Origin: Enterobacter sp. ENT03
GTDB lineage: Bacteria > Pseudomonadota > Gammaproteobacteria > Enterobacterales > Enterobacteriaceae
Assembly: GCF_019218745.1 (NCBI RefSeq)
Contig: NZ_JAHUXA010000004.1
Span: 124,001-188,000, forward strand
Length of the DNA stretch: 64,000 bases
Reading direction: 5' to 3'
Every line of letters starts with the position of its first letter. Position 1 is the first letter of the stretch. Both the position numbers and the translations under genes were made by a program. The notes under the pieces were generated by a model, which was given only the letters and a program-made list of their open reading frames with translations, had not been told where the DNA came from and searched no databases. Positions 19,396 to 28,690 of the stretch are shown one piece after another.

Positions 19396-20943
19396 ATGTC
19401 GGTTTCTAAAAAACCTATGGTACTGGTGATCCTGGATGGCTATGGCTACCGTGAAGACCAGCAGGATAACGCTATTTTTAACGCTAAAACCCCGGTCATG
19501 GATGCCCTGTGGGCTAAACGTCCGCATACGCTTGTTGACGCATCCGGCCTCGAAGTGGGTCTGCCGGACCGGCAGATGGGCAACTCTGAAGTCGGTCACG
19601 TCAACCTGGGTGCGGGTCGTATCGTTTATCAGGATCTGACCCGTCTGGATGTTGAAATTAAACAAGGTACTTTCTTCAGCAACCCGGCGCTGACCGCCGC
19701 AGTGGATAACGCCACTGCCAATGGCAAAGCCGTGCATATTATGGGCCTGCTGTCTGCGGGCGGCGTGCACAGCCATGAAGATCATATCCTTGCGATGGTT
19801 GAACTGGCAGCCCAGCGCGGCGCAGAAAAAATCTATCTGCATGCTTTCCTGGATGGCCGCGATACCCCGCCACGCAGCGCAGAATCCTCCCTGAAACGTT
19901 TTGAAGACAAATTTGCTGAACTGGGCAAAGGCCGCGTCGCCACTATTATTGGTCGTTACTATGCGATGGACCGCGATAACCGCTGGGATCGCGTGGAACA
20001 GGCGTACAACCTGCTGACGCAGGCGAAAGGCGAATTCCAGGCAGACAGCGCGGTCGCAGGTTTGCAGGCGGCGTATGCCCGTGATGAAAACGACGAATTC
20101 GTAAAAGCGACGGTGATCCGCGCGGCAGGCCAGGCGGATTCCGCGATGGTCGATGGCGATGCGCTGATTTTCATGAACTTCCGTGCTGACCGCGCCCGCG
20201 AAATCACCCGCGCCTTTGTGAATGCCGATTTCGACGGCTTCGCCCGTCAGAAAGTGGTGCAGTTTAGCGATTTCGTTATGCTGACCGAATATGCCGCCGA
20301 CATCAAAACCACCGTGGCTTATGCACCGGCATCACTTGCGAACACCTTCGGCGAGTGGATGGCGAAGCATGACAAAACCCAGCTGCGTATCTCCGAAACT
20401 GAGAAGTACGCCCATGTGACCTTCTTCTTTAATGGTGGCGTCGAGGAGCCGTTTGCAGGGGAAGATCGCATCCTGATCAACTCCCCGAAAGTGGCGACCT
20501 ACGATCTGCAACCGGAAATGAGCAGTGCAGAATTAACTGAAAAACTGGTCGCGGCGATCAAGAGCGGCAAGTACGACACCATCATCTGCAACTATCCGAA
20601 TGGCGACATGGTGGGTCATACCGGCGTATTCGAAGCGGCAGTTGCCGCTGTTGAAACGCTGGATAACTGCATCGCGCAGGTCAGCGATGCGGTGGAGTCC
20701 GTGGGCGGTCAGCTGTTGATTACCGCGGATCACGGCAATGCTGAGCAGATGCGCGACCCGGCAACCGGTCAGGCGCATACCGCGCACACTAACCTGCCGG
20801 TGCCGCTGATCTACGTTGGCGATAAATCCGTGAAAGCGGTTGAAGGCGGCAAACTTTCCGACATCGCACCGACCATGCTGGCGCTGATGGGGATGGAAAT
20901 CCCGCAAGAGATGACTGGTAAGCCGCTGTTCATCGTGGAATAA
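19396..20943 (+). CDS. gpmI: 2,3-bisphosphoglycerate-independent phosphoglycerate mutase
   Basis: 515 residues from 19396 (514 in E. coli). This Mn-dependent glycolytic enzyme interconverts 3- and 2-phosphoglycerate. The N-terminal metal motif V-I-L-D-G-Y-G lies at residues 11-17, the phosphoserine is in M-G-N-S-E-V-G-H near residue 65, and the alkaline-phosphatase-fold metal site [12 protein letters not shown] and T-A-D-H-G-N-A-E are intact. GAGG at 19384-19387 precedes the start. It is the first gene of gpmI-envC-yibQ, with envC nine bases after its stop. The 245-base gap to yibN carries the divergent promoters. Confidence 0.98.
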   Translation: MSVSKKPMVLVILDGYGYREDQQDNAIFNAKTPVMDALWAKRPHTLVDASGLEVGLPDRQMGNSEVGHVNLGAGRIVYQDLTRLDVEIKQGTFFSNPALTAAVDNATANGKAVHIMGLLSAGGVHSHEDHILAMVELAAQRGAEKIYLHAFLDGRDTPPRSAESSLKRFEDKFAELGKGRVATIIGRYYAMDRDNRWDRVEQAYNLLTQAKGEFQADSAVAGLQAAYARDENDEFVKATVIRAAGQADSAMVDGDALIFMNFRADRAREITRAFVNADFDGFARQKVVQFSDFVMLTEYAADIKTTVAYAPASLANTFGEWMAKHDKTQLRISETEKYAHVTFFFNGGVEEPFAGEDRILINSPKVATYDLQPEMSSAELTEKLVAAIKSGKYDTIICNYPNGDMVGHTGVFEAAVAAVETLDNCIAQVSDAVESVGGQLLITADHGNAEQMRDPATGQAHTAHTNLPVPLIYVGDKSVKAVEGGKLSDIAPTMLALMGMEIPQEMTGKPLFIVE

Positions 20944-20952
20944 TCGCTCCCC

Positions 20953-22221
20953 ATGAGGGGAAAGGCGATTTTTTCAAACACCAGGACTGTGTCGATCCGG
21001 TCCATTATCTACGCCAGCGCGCTCAGCGCTGGCGTATTGTTGTGCGCCTTTTCAGCCCATGCGGATGACCGCGATCAGTTAAAATCCATTCAGGCTGACA
21101 TTGCCGCCAAAGAGCGTGCCGTCCGTCAGCAACAGCAGCAGCGCAGCAGCCTCCTTGCCCAGTTAAAAGCCCAGGAAGAAGCGATTTCCGCTGCCGCCCG
21201 CGCCTTGCGCGAAACCCAGAACACCCTCGCCCAACTGAATAAACAAATCGATGCCATGAATGCGTCTATCGCTAAACTGGAGCGCCAGCGCGCCAGCCAG
21301 GAGCGCAATCTGGCCGCGCAGCTCGATGCGGCATTCCGTCAGGGTGAGCACAGCGGGATGCAGATGATCCTGAGCGGCGAAGAAGGCCAGCGCGCACAGC
21401 GTTTGCAGGCCTACTACGGCTATCTGAATCAGGCGCGTCAGGAAACCATCGCGCAGCTCCAGCAGACTCGCGAAGAAGTCAACGCCCAGAAAGCCGAGCT
21501 GGAAGAGAAGCAGAGCCAGCAGCAAACCCTGCTTTATGAGCAGCAGGCGCAGCAGGCTAAGCTTGAGCAGGCGCGCAACGAGCGTAAGAAAACCCTCTCC
21601 GGCCTTGAGTCGTCTATCCAGCAGGGCCAGCAACAGCTGAGCGAGCTGCGGGCCAACGAATCACGGCTGCGCAATACCCTTGCCCGCGCTGAAGCCGCCG
21701 CCAAAGCGCGTGCGGAACGTGAAGCACGCGAAGCCCAGGCGGTACGCGATCGCCAGAAAGATGCCACGCGCAAAGGCACCACTTATAAGCCGACGGAAAG
21801 CGAGCAGTCGTTAATGTCCCGCACCGGCGGTCTGGGATCACCGCGCGGCCAGGCCTACTGGCCGGCACGCGGCACTATCCTCCATCGCTATGGCGAACAG
21901 TTGCAGGGTGAGCTACGGTGGAAAGGGATTGTGATCGGCGCGTCTGAAGGCAGCGAAGTGAAAGCCATTGCCGATGGCCGTGTGATCCTCGCTGACTGGC
22001 TGCAGGGCTATGGTCTGGTGGTGGTGGTGGAGCACGGTAAAGGTGACATGAGCCTTTATGGCTATAATCAGAGCGCGCTGGTCAGCGTGGGTACGCAGGT
22101 GCGTGCCGGTCAACCGATTGCCCTTGTGGGCAGCAGTGGCGGTCAGGGCAGACCTTCACTCTATTTCGAAATTCGCCGCCAGGGTCAGGCGGTCAATCCA
22201 CAACCGTGGTTGGGAAGATAA
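20953..22221 (+). CDS. envC: Murein hydrolase activator EnvC
   Basis: 422 residues (419 in E. coli). EnvC is recruited to the septum by FtsEX and switches on the amidases AmiA and AmiB for daughter-cell separation. A signal peptide ends near residue 37 (A-F-S-A-H-A/D-D). A long glutamine- and glutamate-rich coiled coil runs from about residue 40 to 270, and a degenerate LytM (peptidase M23) domain without its catalytic zinc ligands ends in L-Y-F-E-I-R-R-Q-G-Q-A. The start codon is the least certain point: 20953 has little Shine-Dalgarno sequence, and an in-frame GTG at 20989 is possible but would give a shorter leader than in E. coli. Confidence 0.96.
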   Translation: MRGKAIFSNTRTVSIRSIIYASALSAGVLLCAFSAHADDRDQLKSIQADIAAKERAVRQQQQQRSSLLAQLKAQEEAISAAARALRETQNTLAQLNKQIDAMNASIAKLERQRASQERNLAAQLDAAFRQGEHSGMQMILSGEEGQRAQRLQAYYGYLNQARQETIAQLQQTREEVNAQKAELEEKQSQQQTLLYEQQAQQAKLEQARNERKKTLSGLESSIQQGQQQLSELRANESRLRNTLARAEAAAKARAEREAREAQAVRDRQKDATRKGTTYKPTESEQSLMSRTGGLGSPRGQAYWPARGTILHRYGEQLQGELRWKGIVIGASEGSEVKAIADGRVILADWLQGYGLVVVVEHGKGDMSLYGYNQSALVSVGTQVRAGQPIALVGSSGGQGRPSLYFEIRRQGQAVNPQPWLGR

Positions 22222-22224
22222 GTT

Positions 22225-23187
22225 TTGCTTCAATTTCGTCGTCTGTGTTTTTCTCTTATCAGCCTTATGGTTTTTGCCGCGCCGGTATTCGCCGGGAAAC
22301 TCGCCATCGTGATCGATGATTTTGGGTATCGCCCGCACAACGAGAATCAGGTACTGGCGATGCCAGCGGCCATCTCCGTTGCGGTGCTGCCTAATGCACC
22401 CCATGCGCGGGAAATGGCCACCAAAGCGCATAACACGGGCCATGAAGTGTTAATACACCTGCCGATGGCCCCGATCAGCAAACAGCCGCTGGAAAAAGAC
22501 ACGCTGCGTCCGGACATGAGCAGCGATGAAATCGAACGCATTATCCGCACTGCGGTAGACAACGTGCCCTATGCCGTTGGCCTGAATAACCATATGGGCA
22601 GCGCCATGACCTCTAACCTGTTCGGTATGCAGAAGGTGATGCAGGCGCTGGCGCGTTACGATCTCTATTTTCTCGACAGCATGACCATCGGCAACAGCCA
22701 GGCGATGCGCGCCGCCACCGGTACTGGCGTGAAAGTGATCAAGCGAAAAGTCTTCCTCGACGATACGCAGAACGAGGCCGATATTCGCCGCCAGTTTAAC
22801 CGCGCGGTAGAACTGGCGCGCCGTAACGGCTCGGCGATTGCTATTGGCCACCCGCATCCGTCGACAGTGCGTGTGCTGCAACAGATGCTGCCTACCCTGC
22901 CGCCGGATATTACGCTGGTGCGCCCGGGCAGCCTGCTCAATGAGCCGCAAGTGGATACGTCGACGCCAAACCGAACGCTTCCAAAGAACGACGCGCCGCG
23001 TAATCCTTTCCAGACGGTGAAGATCTGCAAACCGAAAAAACCGTTAGCGCCGGTCAACGCTGTGAAGTTCTTCGACGTGCTCGGCGAAAGCATCAAGCAG
23101 AGCACGCTGATAAGCTACTTCCAGCATCAATGGCAGGGCTGGGATAAATCGATGGGTGCCCGCGGCATAAACGCTAACGCAGATTAA
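22225..23187 (+). CDS. yibQ: Divergent polysaccharide deacetylase family protein YibQ
   Basis: 320 residues (319 in E. coli), starting at a TTG preceded by GGGAAG at 22212-22217. A signal peptide covers about the first 23 residues. The rest is a polysaccharide deacetylase-like barrel of the divergent DUF610 type: the D-D motif in V-I-D-D-F-G-Y, H-L-P-M near residue 76, N-N-H-M-G-S near 125 and G-H-P-H-P-S near 205 form a likely metal site. A role in the cell wall is inferred from the family and the link to envC. The 3' end overlaps the oppositely directed waaH by 14 bases. Confidence 0.95.
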   Translation: MLQFRRLCFSLISLMVFAAPVFAGKLAIVIDDFGYRPHNENQVLAMPAAISVAVLPNAPHAREMATKAHNTGHEVLIHLPMAPISKQPLEKDTLRPDMSSDEIERIIRTAVDNVPYAVGLNNHMGSAMTSNLFGMQKVMQALARYDLYFLDSMTIGNSQAMRAATGTGVKVIKRKVFLDDTQNEADIRRQFNRAVELARRNGSAIAIGHPHPSTVRVLQQMLPTLPPDITLVRPGSLLNEPQVDTSTPNRTLPKNDAPRNPFQTVKICKPKKPLAPVNAVKFFDVLGESIKQSTLISYFQHQWQGWDKSMGARGINANAD

Positions 23188-24208
23188 ATGCCTTACGCAC
23201 GACGTGATAGGGCGAGATTGTCTTATCGCGCCAGCGCCAGAGTCGATAAGACCACAGGAGCGCCTGGTACGCGACTTTAGCGCTGCGTACATTCGTCACC
23301 ATCCGTTTGTACATTCCGGAGGTAAAAATCTCCGCGATCATCTGCTGACGTGTTAACACATCCGGCTCTTTGCGCACCGCATGGCAAACGCGTAATGCTT
23401 CATAAGTTATCTGCTGATGGAATTCCGGGTAGATCGTAATTCTCCCGGCATAATCATGGTTAAGTTTTTCAAGCAGGCGCGTGATCTTAATATAATGGCG
23501 CTGGTAACGAAGATTTTTACAGCCCTGCCGTTTCAACCGGCTGACTGAACTATCATGCAGGAAATATTTATACAGGCAGGCTTCGGTATATTTCACCCGA
23601 CGCGCATTAAACATTACCTCAGTCGTCCAGATAATATCCTGATGATGTAGTCCGGGAATAAAGGTAATTTTATTACGTGTAATAAGCTCGCGGCGATATA
23701 CCCCCATCCATACCACATGCGTCCAGCGACGCGACGCAAGCCCCATACGTAACCACTCGGGCCCATTCAGCACCTCCGTTGTGCGTACACGATCAAGGGG
23801 GATAGAAGGCCAGGTATTACCCGTGTCACGTATACACCAGTCCGCATTACATTGGGCAACATCCAGGTCGTCCTTTAACGCCATGGTCATCAAGGTTTCA
23901 TACATCTGCGGATAGGTCAGATCATCGGCATCGACAAAGGCAATATACTCACCGGTCGCTATTTCCATTCCGCGATTGCGGGCAACTGAAGCCCCTGAGT
24001 TCGCTTGATGCAGCAGAGTGACGTGTGGATAGGTATCAGCGTATTTTTGCGCTATCGCTACAGAATTGTCCGTGGAACCATCATTTACAATGATAATCTC
24101 CAGTGCCTTCCACGTTTGCGCGATCAGGGATTCCATACAGGCCTCAAACTCATGGCCTGCGTTGTATAAAGGAATGATGACGCTCAACGTATCTTTACAT
24201 TTTTTCAT
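23174..24208 (-). CDS. waaH: UDP-glucuronate:LPS(HepIII) glycosyltransferase
   Basis: 344 residues, as in E. coli WaaH (YibD), with close identity through the whole chain. This GT2 enzyme (GT-A fold) adds glucuronic acid to the third heptose of the inner core. Visible motifs are L-S-V-I-I-P-L-Y-N-A-G at the N-terminus, I-I-V-N-D-G-S-T-D-N-S, and the metal-binding F-V-D-A-D-D near residue 92. In E. coli the gene belongs to the PhoB regulon and is induced by phosphate limitation; I see no clear PhoB box in the 341 bases upstream. It converges on yibQ with a 14-base overlap and diverges from the waaY-like kinase. Confidence 0.95.
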   Translation of the reverse strand: MKKCKDTLSVIIPLYNAGHEFEACMESLIAQTWKALEIIIVNDGSTDNSVAIAQKYADTYPHVTLLHQANSGASVARNRGMEIATGEYIAFVDADDLTYPQMYETLMTMALKDDLDVAQCNADWCIRDTGNTWPSIPLDRVRTTEVLNGPEWLRMGLASRRWTHVVWMGVYRRELITRNKITFIPGLHHQDIIWTTEVMFNARRVKYTEACLYKYFLHDSSVSRLKRQGCKNLRYQRHYIKITRLLEKLNHDYAGRITIYPEFHQQITYEALRVCHAVRKEPDVLTRQQMIAEIFTSGMYKRMVTNVRSAKVAYQALLWSYRLWRWRDKTISPYHVVRKAFNLR

Positions 24209-24549
24209 GATAATACTGGCGATCGTGGTGAGTGATACATGCGTGCTTTTTACACCAGGTTTATTAAGGAATTATTAAGAGGCGCGGTAAAGTTCGGGAA
24301 GGTTATAAGTCAGGCAGGACATTGAGGATTATTCTTATTCTGAAACATTCATCCAGTTAATATATATGGCCTGGCCATTCTGTTAAAAATAATAAAAAAT
24401 CAGGTAGCCAGTAAGATCTGCGCTAACAACCACGCGGCGCCCAGCCGCAAAGAGCAGTGCCGCACAAATGAGTCAACATCGCAGAACTCACACAATGTAT
24501 ACTCAGTGCTTATGAGTTTTGCGCAAAAATAATTATCTTGAGGGAAGTG
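24209..24549. other. Divergent waaH / waaY-like intergenic region
   Basis: This 341-base gap is mostly AT-rich on its left and centre and contains the promoters of both flanking genes. A -10-like TATACT lies at 24498-24503, upstream of the waaY-like gene. A 28-codon open frame at 24239-24325 is listed separately. I see no strong CRP, PhoB or RfaH recognition sequence. Confidence 0.5.
24239..24325 (+). CDS. Possible 28-residue cationic small protein
   Basis: An ATG with a GGTGAG ribosome-like site seven bases upstream opens a 28-codon frame. The peptide has eight basic residues (R, K, H) spread among hydrophobic ones (R-A-F-Y-T-R-F-I-K-E-L-L-R-G) and could form an amphipathic helix. It starts 31 bases from the waaH start on the other strand. 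There is no family match that I recognise, and a frame this short can arise by chance. I keep it because the start context is good. Confidence 0.25.
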   Translation: MRAFYTRFIKELLRGAVKFGKVISQAGH

Positions 24550-25236
24550 ATGACCATCAGTAAGACACATGTCAAAGGCTATACAGTTTACTGCAAAGAG
24601 GCTGAAAGCGATCTACAGGTCCTGATGGAAAAGTACATAAACAATGAGGTTAGCGGCAAGCCACTCAGCAGCGGCAACCCTATGCGTAGCGTAGAGATTG
24701 TTGAATATAAGTCACAGAAATTTATAATAAAAAATGACCGTGAACGCGATCCTCGCCTTGAAAAAAAATTACAGGATTTCATTTCCGGCCCCTTCTATTC
24801 TCGTTTGATCAAGATACTTGATCGTCTGTCACCAGAAGCGCGTGCCTGCACCGCCGATCTCTACTGTGTTGCTGAAAAAACGCGTTTTCGCCAGTGCTAT
24901 GATGTCTATACTATTCATGAGTATATTGATGGTGAGCCCTTACGCAGTATTGATGCTACCAATGCTGACGAGGTCAAAGCGTGCGTGTTGCAGCTTCATC
25001 GCGCCGGGCTGGCGTCTAATGACATTCATCCGGGGAATTTTATTCGTACCCCGGGCGGGGCGCTAAGAATTATCGACTTATCCTGCAAAGGAAATATGAA
25101 AATTTGCCAGGCTAATGATATTTTGGCGTTACACCGAAAATATAATATTAATATTGCCTCACAGGGTGTGACTTATAATTTCATCGTACTGAAAGAAAAA
25201 TTCCGCCAGCTATCCAGAAAACTGCGCGGCAAATAA
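24550..25236 (+). CDS. LPS core heptose kinase, WaaY-like (RfaY family)
   Basis: 228 residues from the ATG at 24550; a TTG at 24538 and a GTG at 24547 are alternative starts. The protein resembles the RfaY/WaaY kinases that phosphorylate heptose II of the inner core but is divergent. Kinase-fold landmarks are visible: a likely ATP-binding lysine (Lys61, in F-I-I-K-N-D), a catalytic loop N-D-I-H-P-G-N-F with Asp158 and Asn163, and a metal-binding Asp176 in I-I-D-L-S. It acts in the cytoplasm. In E. coli, waaY sits inside the waaQ operon; here the gene is alone beside waaH and followed by its own terminator. Phosphorylation of heptose II is inferred. Confidence 0.75.
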   Translation: MTISKTHVKGYTVYCKEAESDLQVLMEKYINNEVSGKPLSSGNPMRSVEIVEYKSQKFIIKNDRERDPRLEKKLQDFISGPFYSRLIKILDRLSPEARACTADLYCVAEKTRFRQCYDVYTIHEYIDGEPLRSIDATNADEVKACVLQLHRAGLASNDIHPGNFIRTPGGALRIIDLSCKGNMKICQANDILALHRKYNINIASQGVTYNFIVLKEKFRQLSRKLRGK

Positions 25237-25247
25237 TTGCCTGGTAC

Positions 25248-25284
25248 TATGGCCGGGTTATCAGACCCGGCCATATTATTATTA
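25248..25284 (+). terminator. Terminator after the waaY-like gene
   Basis: TATGGCCGGGT (25248-25258) pairs perfectly with ACCCGGCCATA (25265-25275) around a six-base loop, followed by TTATTATTA. The T-rich tract is on the + side only, so it mainly ends the rightward transcript. Confidence 0.75.
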
Positions 25285-25298
25285 CCGCTAACGGCTTA

Positions 25299-26327
25299 TC
25301 ACTTATCCCAACTCAGGATGACTTTTCCTGACTGACCGGAACGCATGGCGTCAAAGCCTTCCTGGTAGGCATCGATTGAGAAACGGTGGGTAATGATCGG
25401 CGTTAAATCCAGGCCAGACTGGATCAATGCCGCCATTTTGTACCAGGTTTCAAACATCTCACGGCCATAAATGCCTTTAATAAACAGGCCTTTGAAGATC
25501 ACTTTATTCCAGTCGATGGACATCTCAGACGGCGGAATACCCAGCAGCGCGATGCGACCGCCGTGGTTCATGGTGTCGAGCATGGTACGGAACGCCGCCG
25601 GTGCGCCGGACATCTCCAGACCCACGTCAAACCCTTCGGTCATGCCCAGTTCGGTCATCACATCGTTCAGGTTCTCTTTAGCGACGTTGACCGCGCGGGT
25701 CACGCCCATTTTACGCGCCAGATCCAGACGATATTCATTCACATCGGTGATCACCACATGACGCGCGCCGACATGTTTCGCCACCGCCGCGGCCATAATG
25801 CCAATCGGGCCTGCGCCGGACACCAGCACATCTTCGCCCACCAGATCGAATGACAGTGCGGTATGCACCGCATTGCCGAACGGGTCAAAAATAGACGCCA
25901 GCTCGTCGGAAATATTGTCCGGGATTTTGAAGGCGTTAAACGCCGGGATCACCAGATACTCGGCGAAACAACCCTGGCGGTTGACGCCCACGCCGATGGT
26001 GTTGCGGCACAGATGGGTGCGGCCACCGCGGCAGTTGCGGCAATGCCCGCAGGTAATGTGCCCTTCGCCGGAAACGCGATCGCCGATTTTAAAGCCTTTC
26101 ACTTCCTGCCCAATGCCGACCACTTCGCCGACATACTCGTGCCCTACCACCATCGGCACGGGAATGGTTTTTTGTGACCATTCGTCCCAGTTATAGATAT
26201 GCACGTCCGTGCCGCAAATCGCAGTTTTACGGATTTTGATCAGCAGGTCATTATGGCCGACGTCCGGTTGCGGCACATCGGTCATCCAGATCCCTTCTTC
26301 TGCTTTCAGCTTCGATAAGGCTTTCAT
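25299..26327 (-). CDS. tdh: L-threonine 3-dehydrogenase
   Basis: 342 residues from the ATG at 26327 (a GTG lies just before it); E. coli Tdh has 341. This zinc alcohol dehydrogenase family enzyme oxidises threonine to 2-amino-3-ketobutyrate with NAD+. The catalytic zinc site starts at C-G-T-D-V-H near residue 38 with G-H-E-Y-V-G, the structural zinc cysteines are in [15 protein letters not shown] near residues 93-107, and the Rossmann motif is G-A-G-P-I-G. It lies nine bases after kbl; the unstable product is handed to Kbl, yielding glycine. Confidence 0.98.
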   Translation of the reverse strand: MKALSKLKAEEGIWMTDVPQPDVGHNDLLIKIRKTAICGTDVHIYNWDEWSQKTIPVPMVVGHEYVGEVVGIGQEVKGFKIGDRVSGEGHITCGHCRNCRGGRTHLCRNTIGVGVNRQGCFAEYLVIPAFNAFKIPDNISDELASIFDPFGNAVHTALSFDLVGEDVLVSGAGPIGIMAAAVAKHVGARHVVITDVNEYRLDLARKMGVTRAVNVAKENLNDVMTELGMTEGFDVGLEMSGAPAAFRTMLDTMNHGGRIALLGIPPSEMSIDWNKVIFKGLFIKGIYGREMFETWYKMAALIQSGLDLTPIITHRFSIDAYQEGFDAMRSGQSGKVILSWDK

Positions 26328-26336
26328 CACGGGTCC

Positions 26337-27533
26337 TCAGGCAATCACGCCAAGTTTTTTACCGATGCGGGTAAAGGCGTCCACCGCACGTTCGATTTGC
26401 TCAGGGGTATGCGCCGCCGACATCTGGGTGCGGATACGCGCCTGGCCTTTTGGCACCACCGGGAAGAAAAAGCCGGTGACGTAAATGCCTTCTTTTTGCA
26501 GCTCGCGGGCAAAGTTCTGCGCGACTACGGCGTCACCCAGCATCACCGGGATGATGGCGTGATCGGCTCCCGCCAGCGTAAAGCCTGCGGCGGTCATTTT
26601 TTCACGGAACAGGCGGGCGTTGGTCCACAGACGATTACGCAGCTCGCTGCCTTCCGCCAGCATCTCCAGCACTTTGATGGAGGCGGCGACGATCGCCGGC
26701 GCCAGCGAGTTGGAGAAAAGATACGGACGGGAGCGCTGACGCAGCCATTCCACCACTTCTTTGCGCGCCGCCGTATAACCGCCGGATGCGCCGCCGAGGG
26801 CTTTACCGAGCGTCCCGGTAATGATGTCGACACGGCTCATCACGTCGCAGTATTCATGGGTGCCGCGACCATTTTCACCGACAAAACCGACCGCGTGGGA
26901 ATCATCCACCATCACCAGCGCATCGTATTTGTCTGCCAGATCGCACACGCCTTTCAGGTTGGCGATCACGCCGTCCATCGAGAACACGCCGTCGGTGGCG
27001 ATCAGCACGTGACGCGCCCCGCCGTCGCGGGCTTCTTTCAGACGCGCTTCCAGCTCCTGCATATCGTTGTTGGCATAGCGGAAACGCTTCGCTTTACACA
27101 GGCGCACACCATCAATAATTGAGGCGTGGTTCAGCGCATCAGAAATAATGGCGTCTTCTGCGCCCAGCAGGGTTTCAAACAGACCACCGTTGGCATCGAA
27201 ACAGGAGGAGTACAGGATTGCATCTTCCATGCCGAGGAATTCAGCCAGCTTCTGCTCCAGCACTTTGTGGCTGTCCTGAGTGCCACAAATGAAACGCACC
27301 GACGCCATGCCGAAACCATGAGAATCCATCCCCGCTTTGGCGGCGGCAATCAGTTCCGGGTGGTTCGCCAGACCCAGGTAGTTATTGGCGCAAAAGTTGA
27401 TCACCTGGCTGCCGTCACCGACGGTAATATCCGCCTGTTGCGCCGAGGTGATGATACGTTCTTCTTTAAACAACCCTTCCGCACGCGCGGTTTCCAGGTC
27501 ATGGCTTAACTGTTTGTAAAAATCCCCACGCAT
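26337..27533 (-). CDS. kbl: 2-amino-3-ketobutyrate CoA ligase (glycine C-acetyltransferase)
   Basis: 398 residues, as in E. coli. This PLP enzyme of the alpha-oxoamine synthase family cleaves 2-amino-3-ketobutyrate with CoA to glycine and acetyl-CoA. The PLP lysine is in [11 protein letters not shown] near residue 244, and the D-D-S-H-A-V-G-F cofactor motif lies near 207. It is the first gene of the leftward kbl-tdh operon and diverges from hldD across 216 bases. In E. coli this operon is controlled by Lrp; that cannot be judged from the sequence. Confidence 0.98.
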   Translation of the reverse strand: MRGDFYKQLSHDLETARAEGLFKEERIITSAQQADITVGDGSQVINFCANNYLGLANHPELIAAAKAGMDSHGFGMASVRFICGTQDSHKVLEQKLAEFLGMEDAILYSSCFDANGGLFETLLGAEDAIISDALNHASIIDGVRLCKAKRFRYANNDMQELEARLKEARDGGARHVLIATDGVFSMDGVIANLKGVCDLADKYDALVMVDDSHAVGFVGENGRGTHEYCDVMSRVDIITGTLGKALGGASGGYTAARKEVVEWLRQRSRPYLFSNSLAPAIVAASIKVLEMLAEGSELRNRLWTNARLFREKMTAAGFTLAGADHAIIPVMLGDAVVAQNFARELQKEGIYVTGFFFPVVPKGQARIRTQMSAAHTPEQIERAVDAFTRIGKKLGVIA

Positions 27534-27749
27534 TGCAATTCTCCAGACTGGACAAATTTCGGCACATATTACCCAAAGCTATACGTTGATACGAGATGAC
27601 GCATCATCCATTGTTCATTTTGCAGCATAAATCACGTGTCGTCGGGAAGGTTGGCGGTGAATGGCTGAAGGGTCTGCAATGTGATGGTATGATAAGAAAT
27701 ATTCGTGTCCGGGATTGTCCCGGCGCGCCTCAATTCAAAGGTCACAGTT

Positions 27750-28682
27750 ATGATTATCGTTACCGGCGGCGCAGGCTTTATCGGCAGCAACATCGTTAAA
27801 GCGCTGAATGACAAGGGCATCACTGACATTCTGGTCGTGGATAACCTGAAAGATGGCACCAAGTTTGCGAACCTGGTGGATCTGAATATCGCCGATTATA
27901 TGGATAAAGAAGACTTCCTGATCCAGGTGATGGCAGGCGAAGAGTTCGGCGACATCGAGGCGATTTTCCATGAGGGTGCCTGTTCGTCCACCACTGAATG
28001 GGACGGCAAGTACATGATGGATAACAACTATCAGTACTCCAAAGAGGTGCTGCACTACTGCCTCGAGCATAATATTCCGTTCCTGTATGCCTCTTCGGCG
28101 GCGACCTACGGTGGCCGTACCTCTGACTTTATTGAATCCCGCGAGTACGAAAAGCCGCTGAACGTTTACGGCTACTCCAAGTTTTTATTCGATGAATATG
28201 TGCGCCAGATCCTGCCGGAAGCGACATCCCCGATTGTCGGTTTCCGCTACTTCAACGTCTATGGCCCGCGCGAAGGCCACAAAGGCAGCATGGCAAGCGT
28301 AGCTTTCCATCTCAACACCCAGCTGAACAACGGCGAAACGCCGAAGCTGTTTGAAGGCAGCGAAAACTTTAAACGCGATTTCGTTTATGTGGGCGACGTG
28401 GCAGCGGTGAACCTGTGGTTCTGGGAAAACGGCGTGTCCGGTATTTTCAACCTCGGCACCGGCCGTGCAGAGTCCTTCCAGGCCGTGGCCGATGCGACCC
28501 TGGCGTTCCATAAGAAAGGCAGCATCGAGTACATTCCGTTCCCGGAAAAACTGAAAGGCCGCTATCAGGCGTTCACTCAGGCGGATCTGACTAACCTGCG
28601 TGCCGCAGGCTACGACAAGCCATTCAAAACCGTGGCCGAAGGCGTAGCGGAATATATGGCCTGGCTGAACCGCGACGCGTAA
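27750..28682 (+). CDS. hldD: ADP-L-glycero-D-manno-heptose 6-epimerase
   Basis: 310 residues from 27750, as in E. coli HldD (RfaD). It converts ADP-D-glycero- to ADP-L-glycero-D-manno-heptose, the donor for the inner-core heptosyltransferases encoded next. The short-chain reductase motifs are G-G-A-G-F-I-G at residues 6-12 and the catalytic Y-G-Y-S-K near residue 140. An upstream in-frame ATG at 27705 would extend into the leader and has no family support. A -10-like TATGAT lies at 27688-27693, and a small stem (CCGGGA/TCCCGG, 27709-27723) lies in the leader. It heads hldD-waaF-waaC-waaL-GT2-waaQ-GT8. Confidence 0.98.
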   Translation: MIIVTGGAGFIGSNIVKALNDKGITDILVVDNLKDGTKFANLVDLNIADYMDKEDFLIQVMAGEEFGDIEAIFHEGACSSTTEWDGKYMMDNNYQYSKEVLHYCLEHNIPFLYASSAATYGGRTSDFIESREYEKPLNVYGYSKFLFDEYVRQILPEATSPIVGFRYFNVYGPREGHKGSMASVAFHLNTQLNNGETPKLFEGSENFKRDFVYVGDVAAVNLWFWENGVSGIFNLGTGRAESFQAVADATLAFHKKGSIEYIPFPEKLKGRYQAFTQADLTNLRAAGYDKPFKTVAEGVAEYMAWLNRDA

Positions 28683-28690
28683 GGTACCCT

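Noticed and set aside
24209-24549. PhoB box upstream of waaH
   Set aside because: The E. coli gene is PhoB-dependent, but no CTGTCAT-like direct repeats could be seen here.
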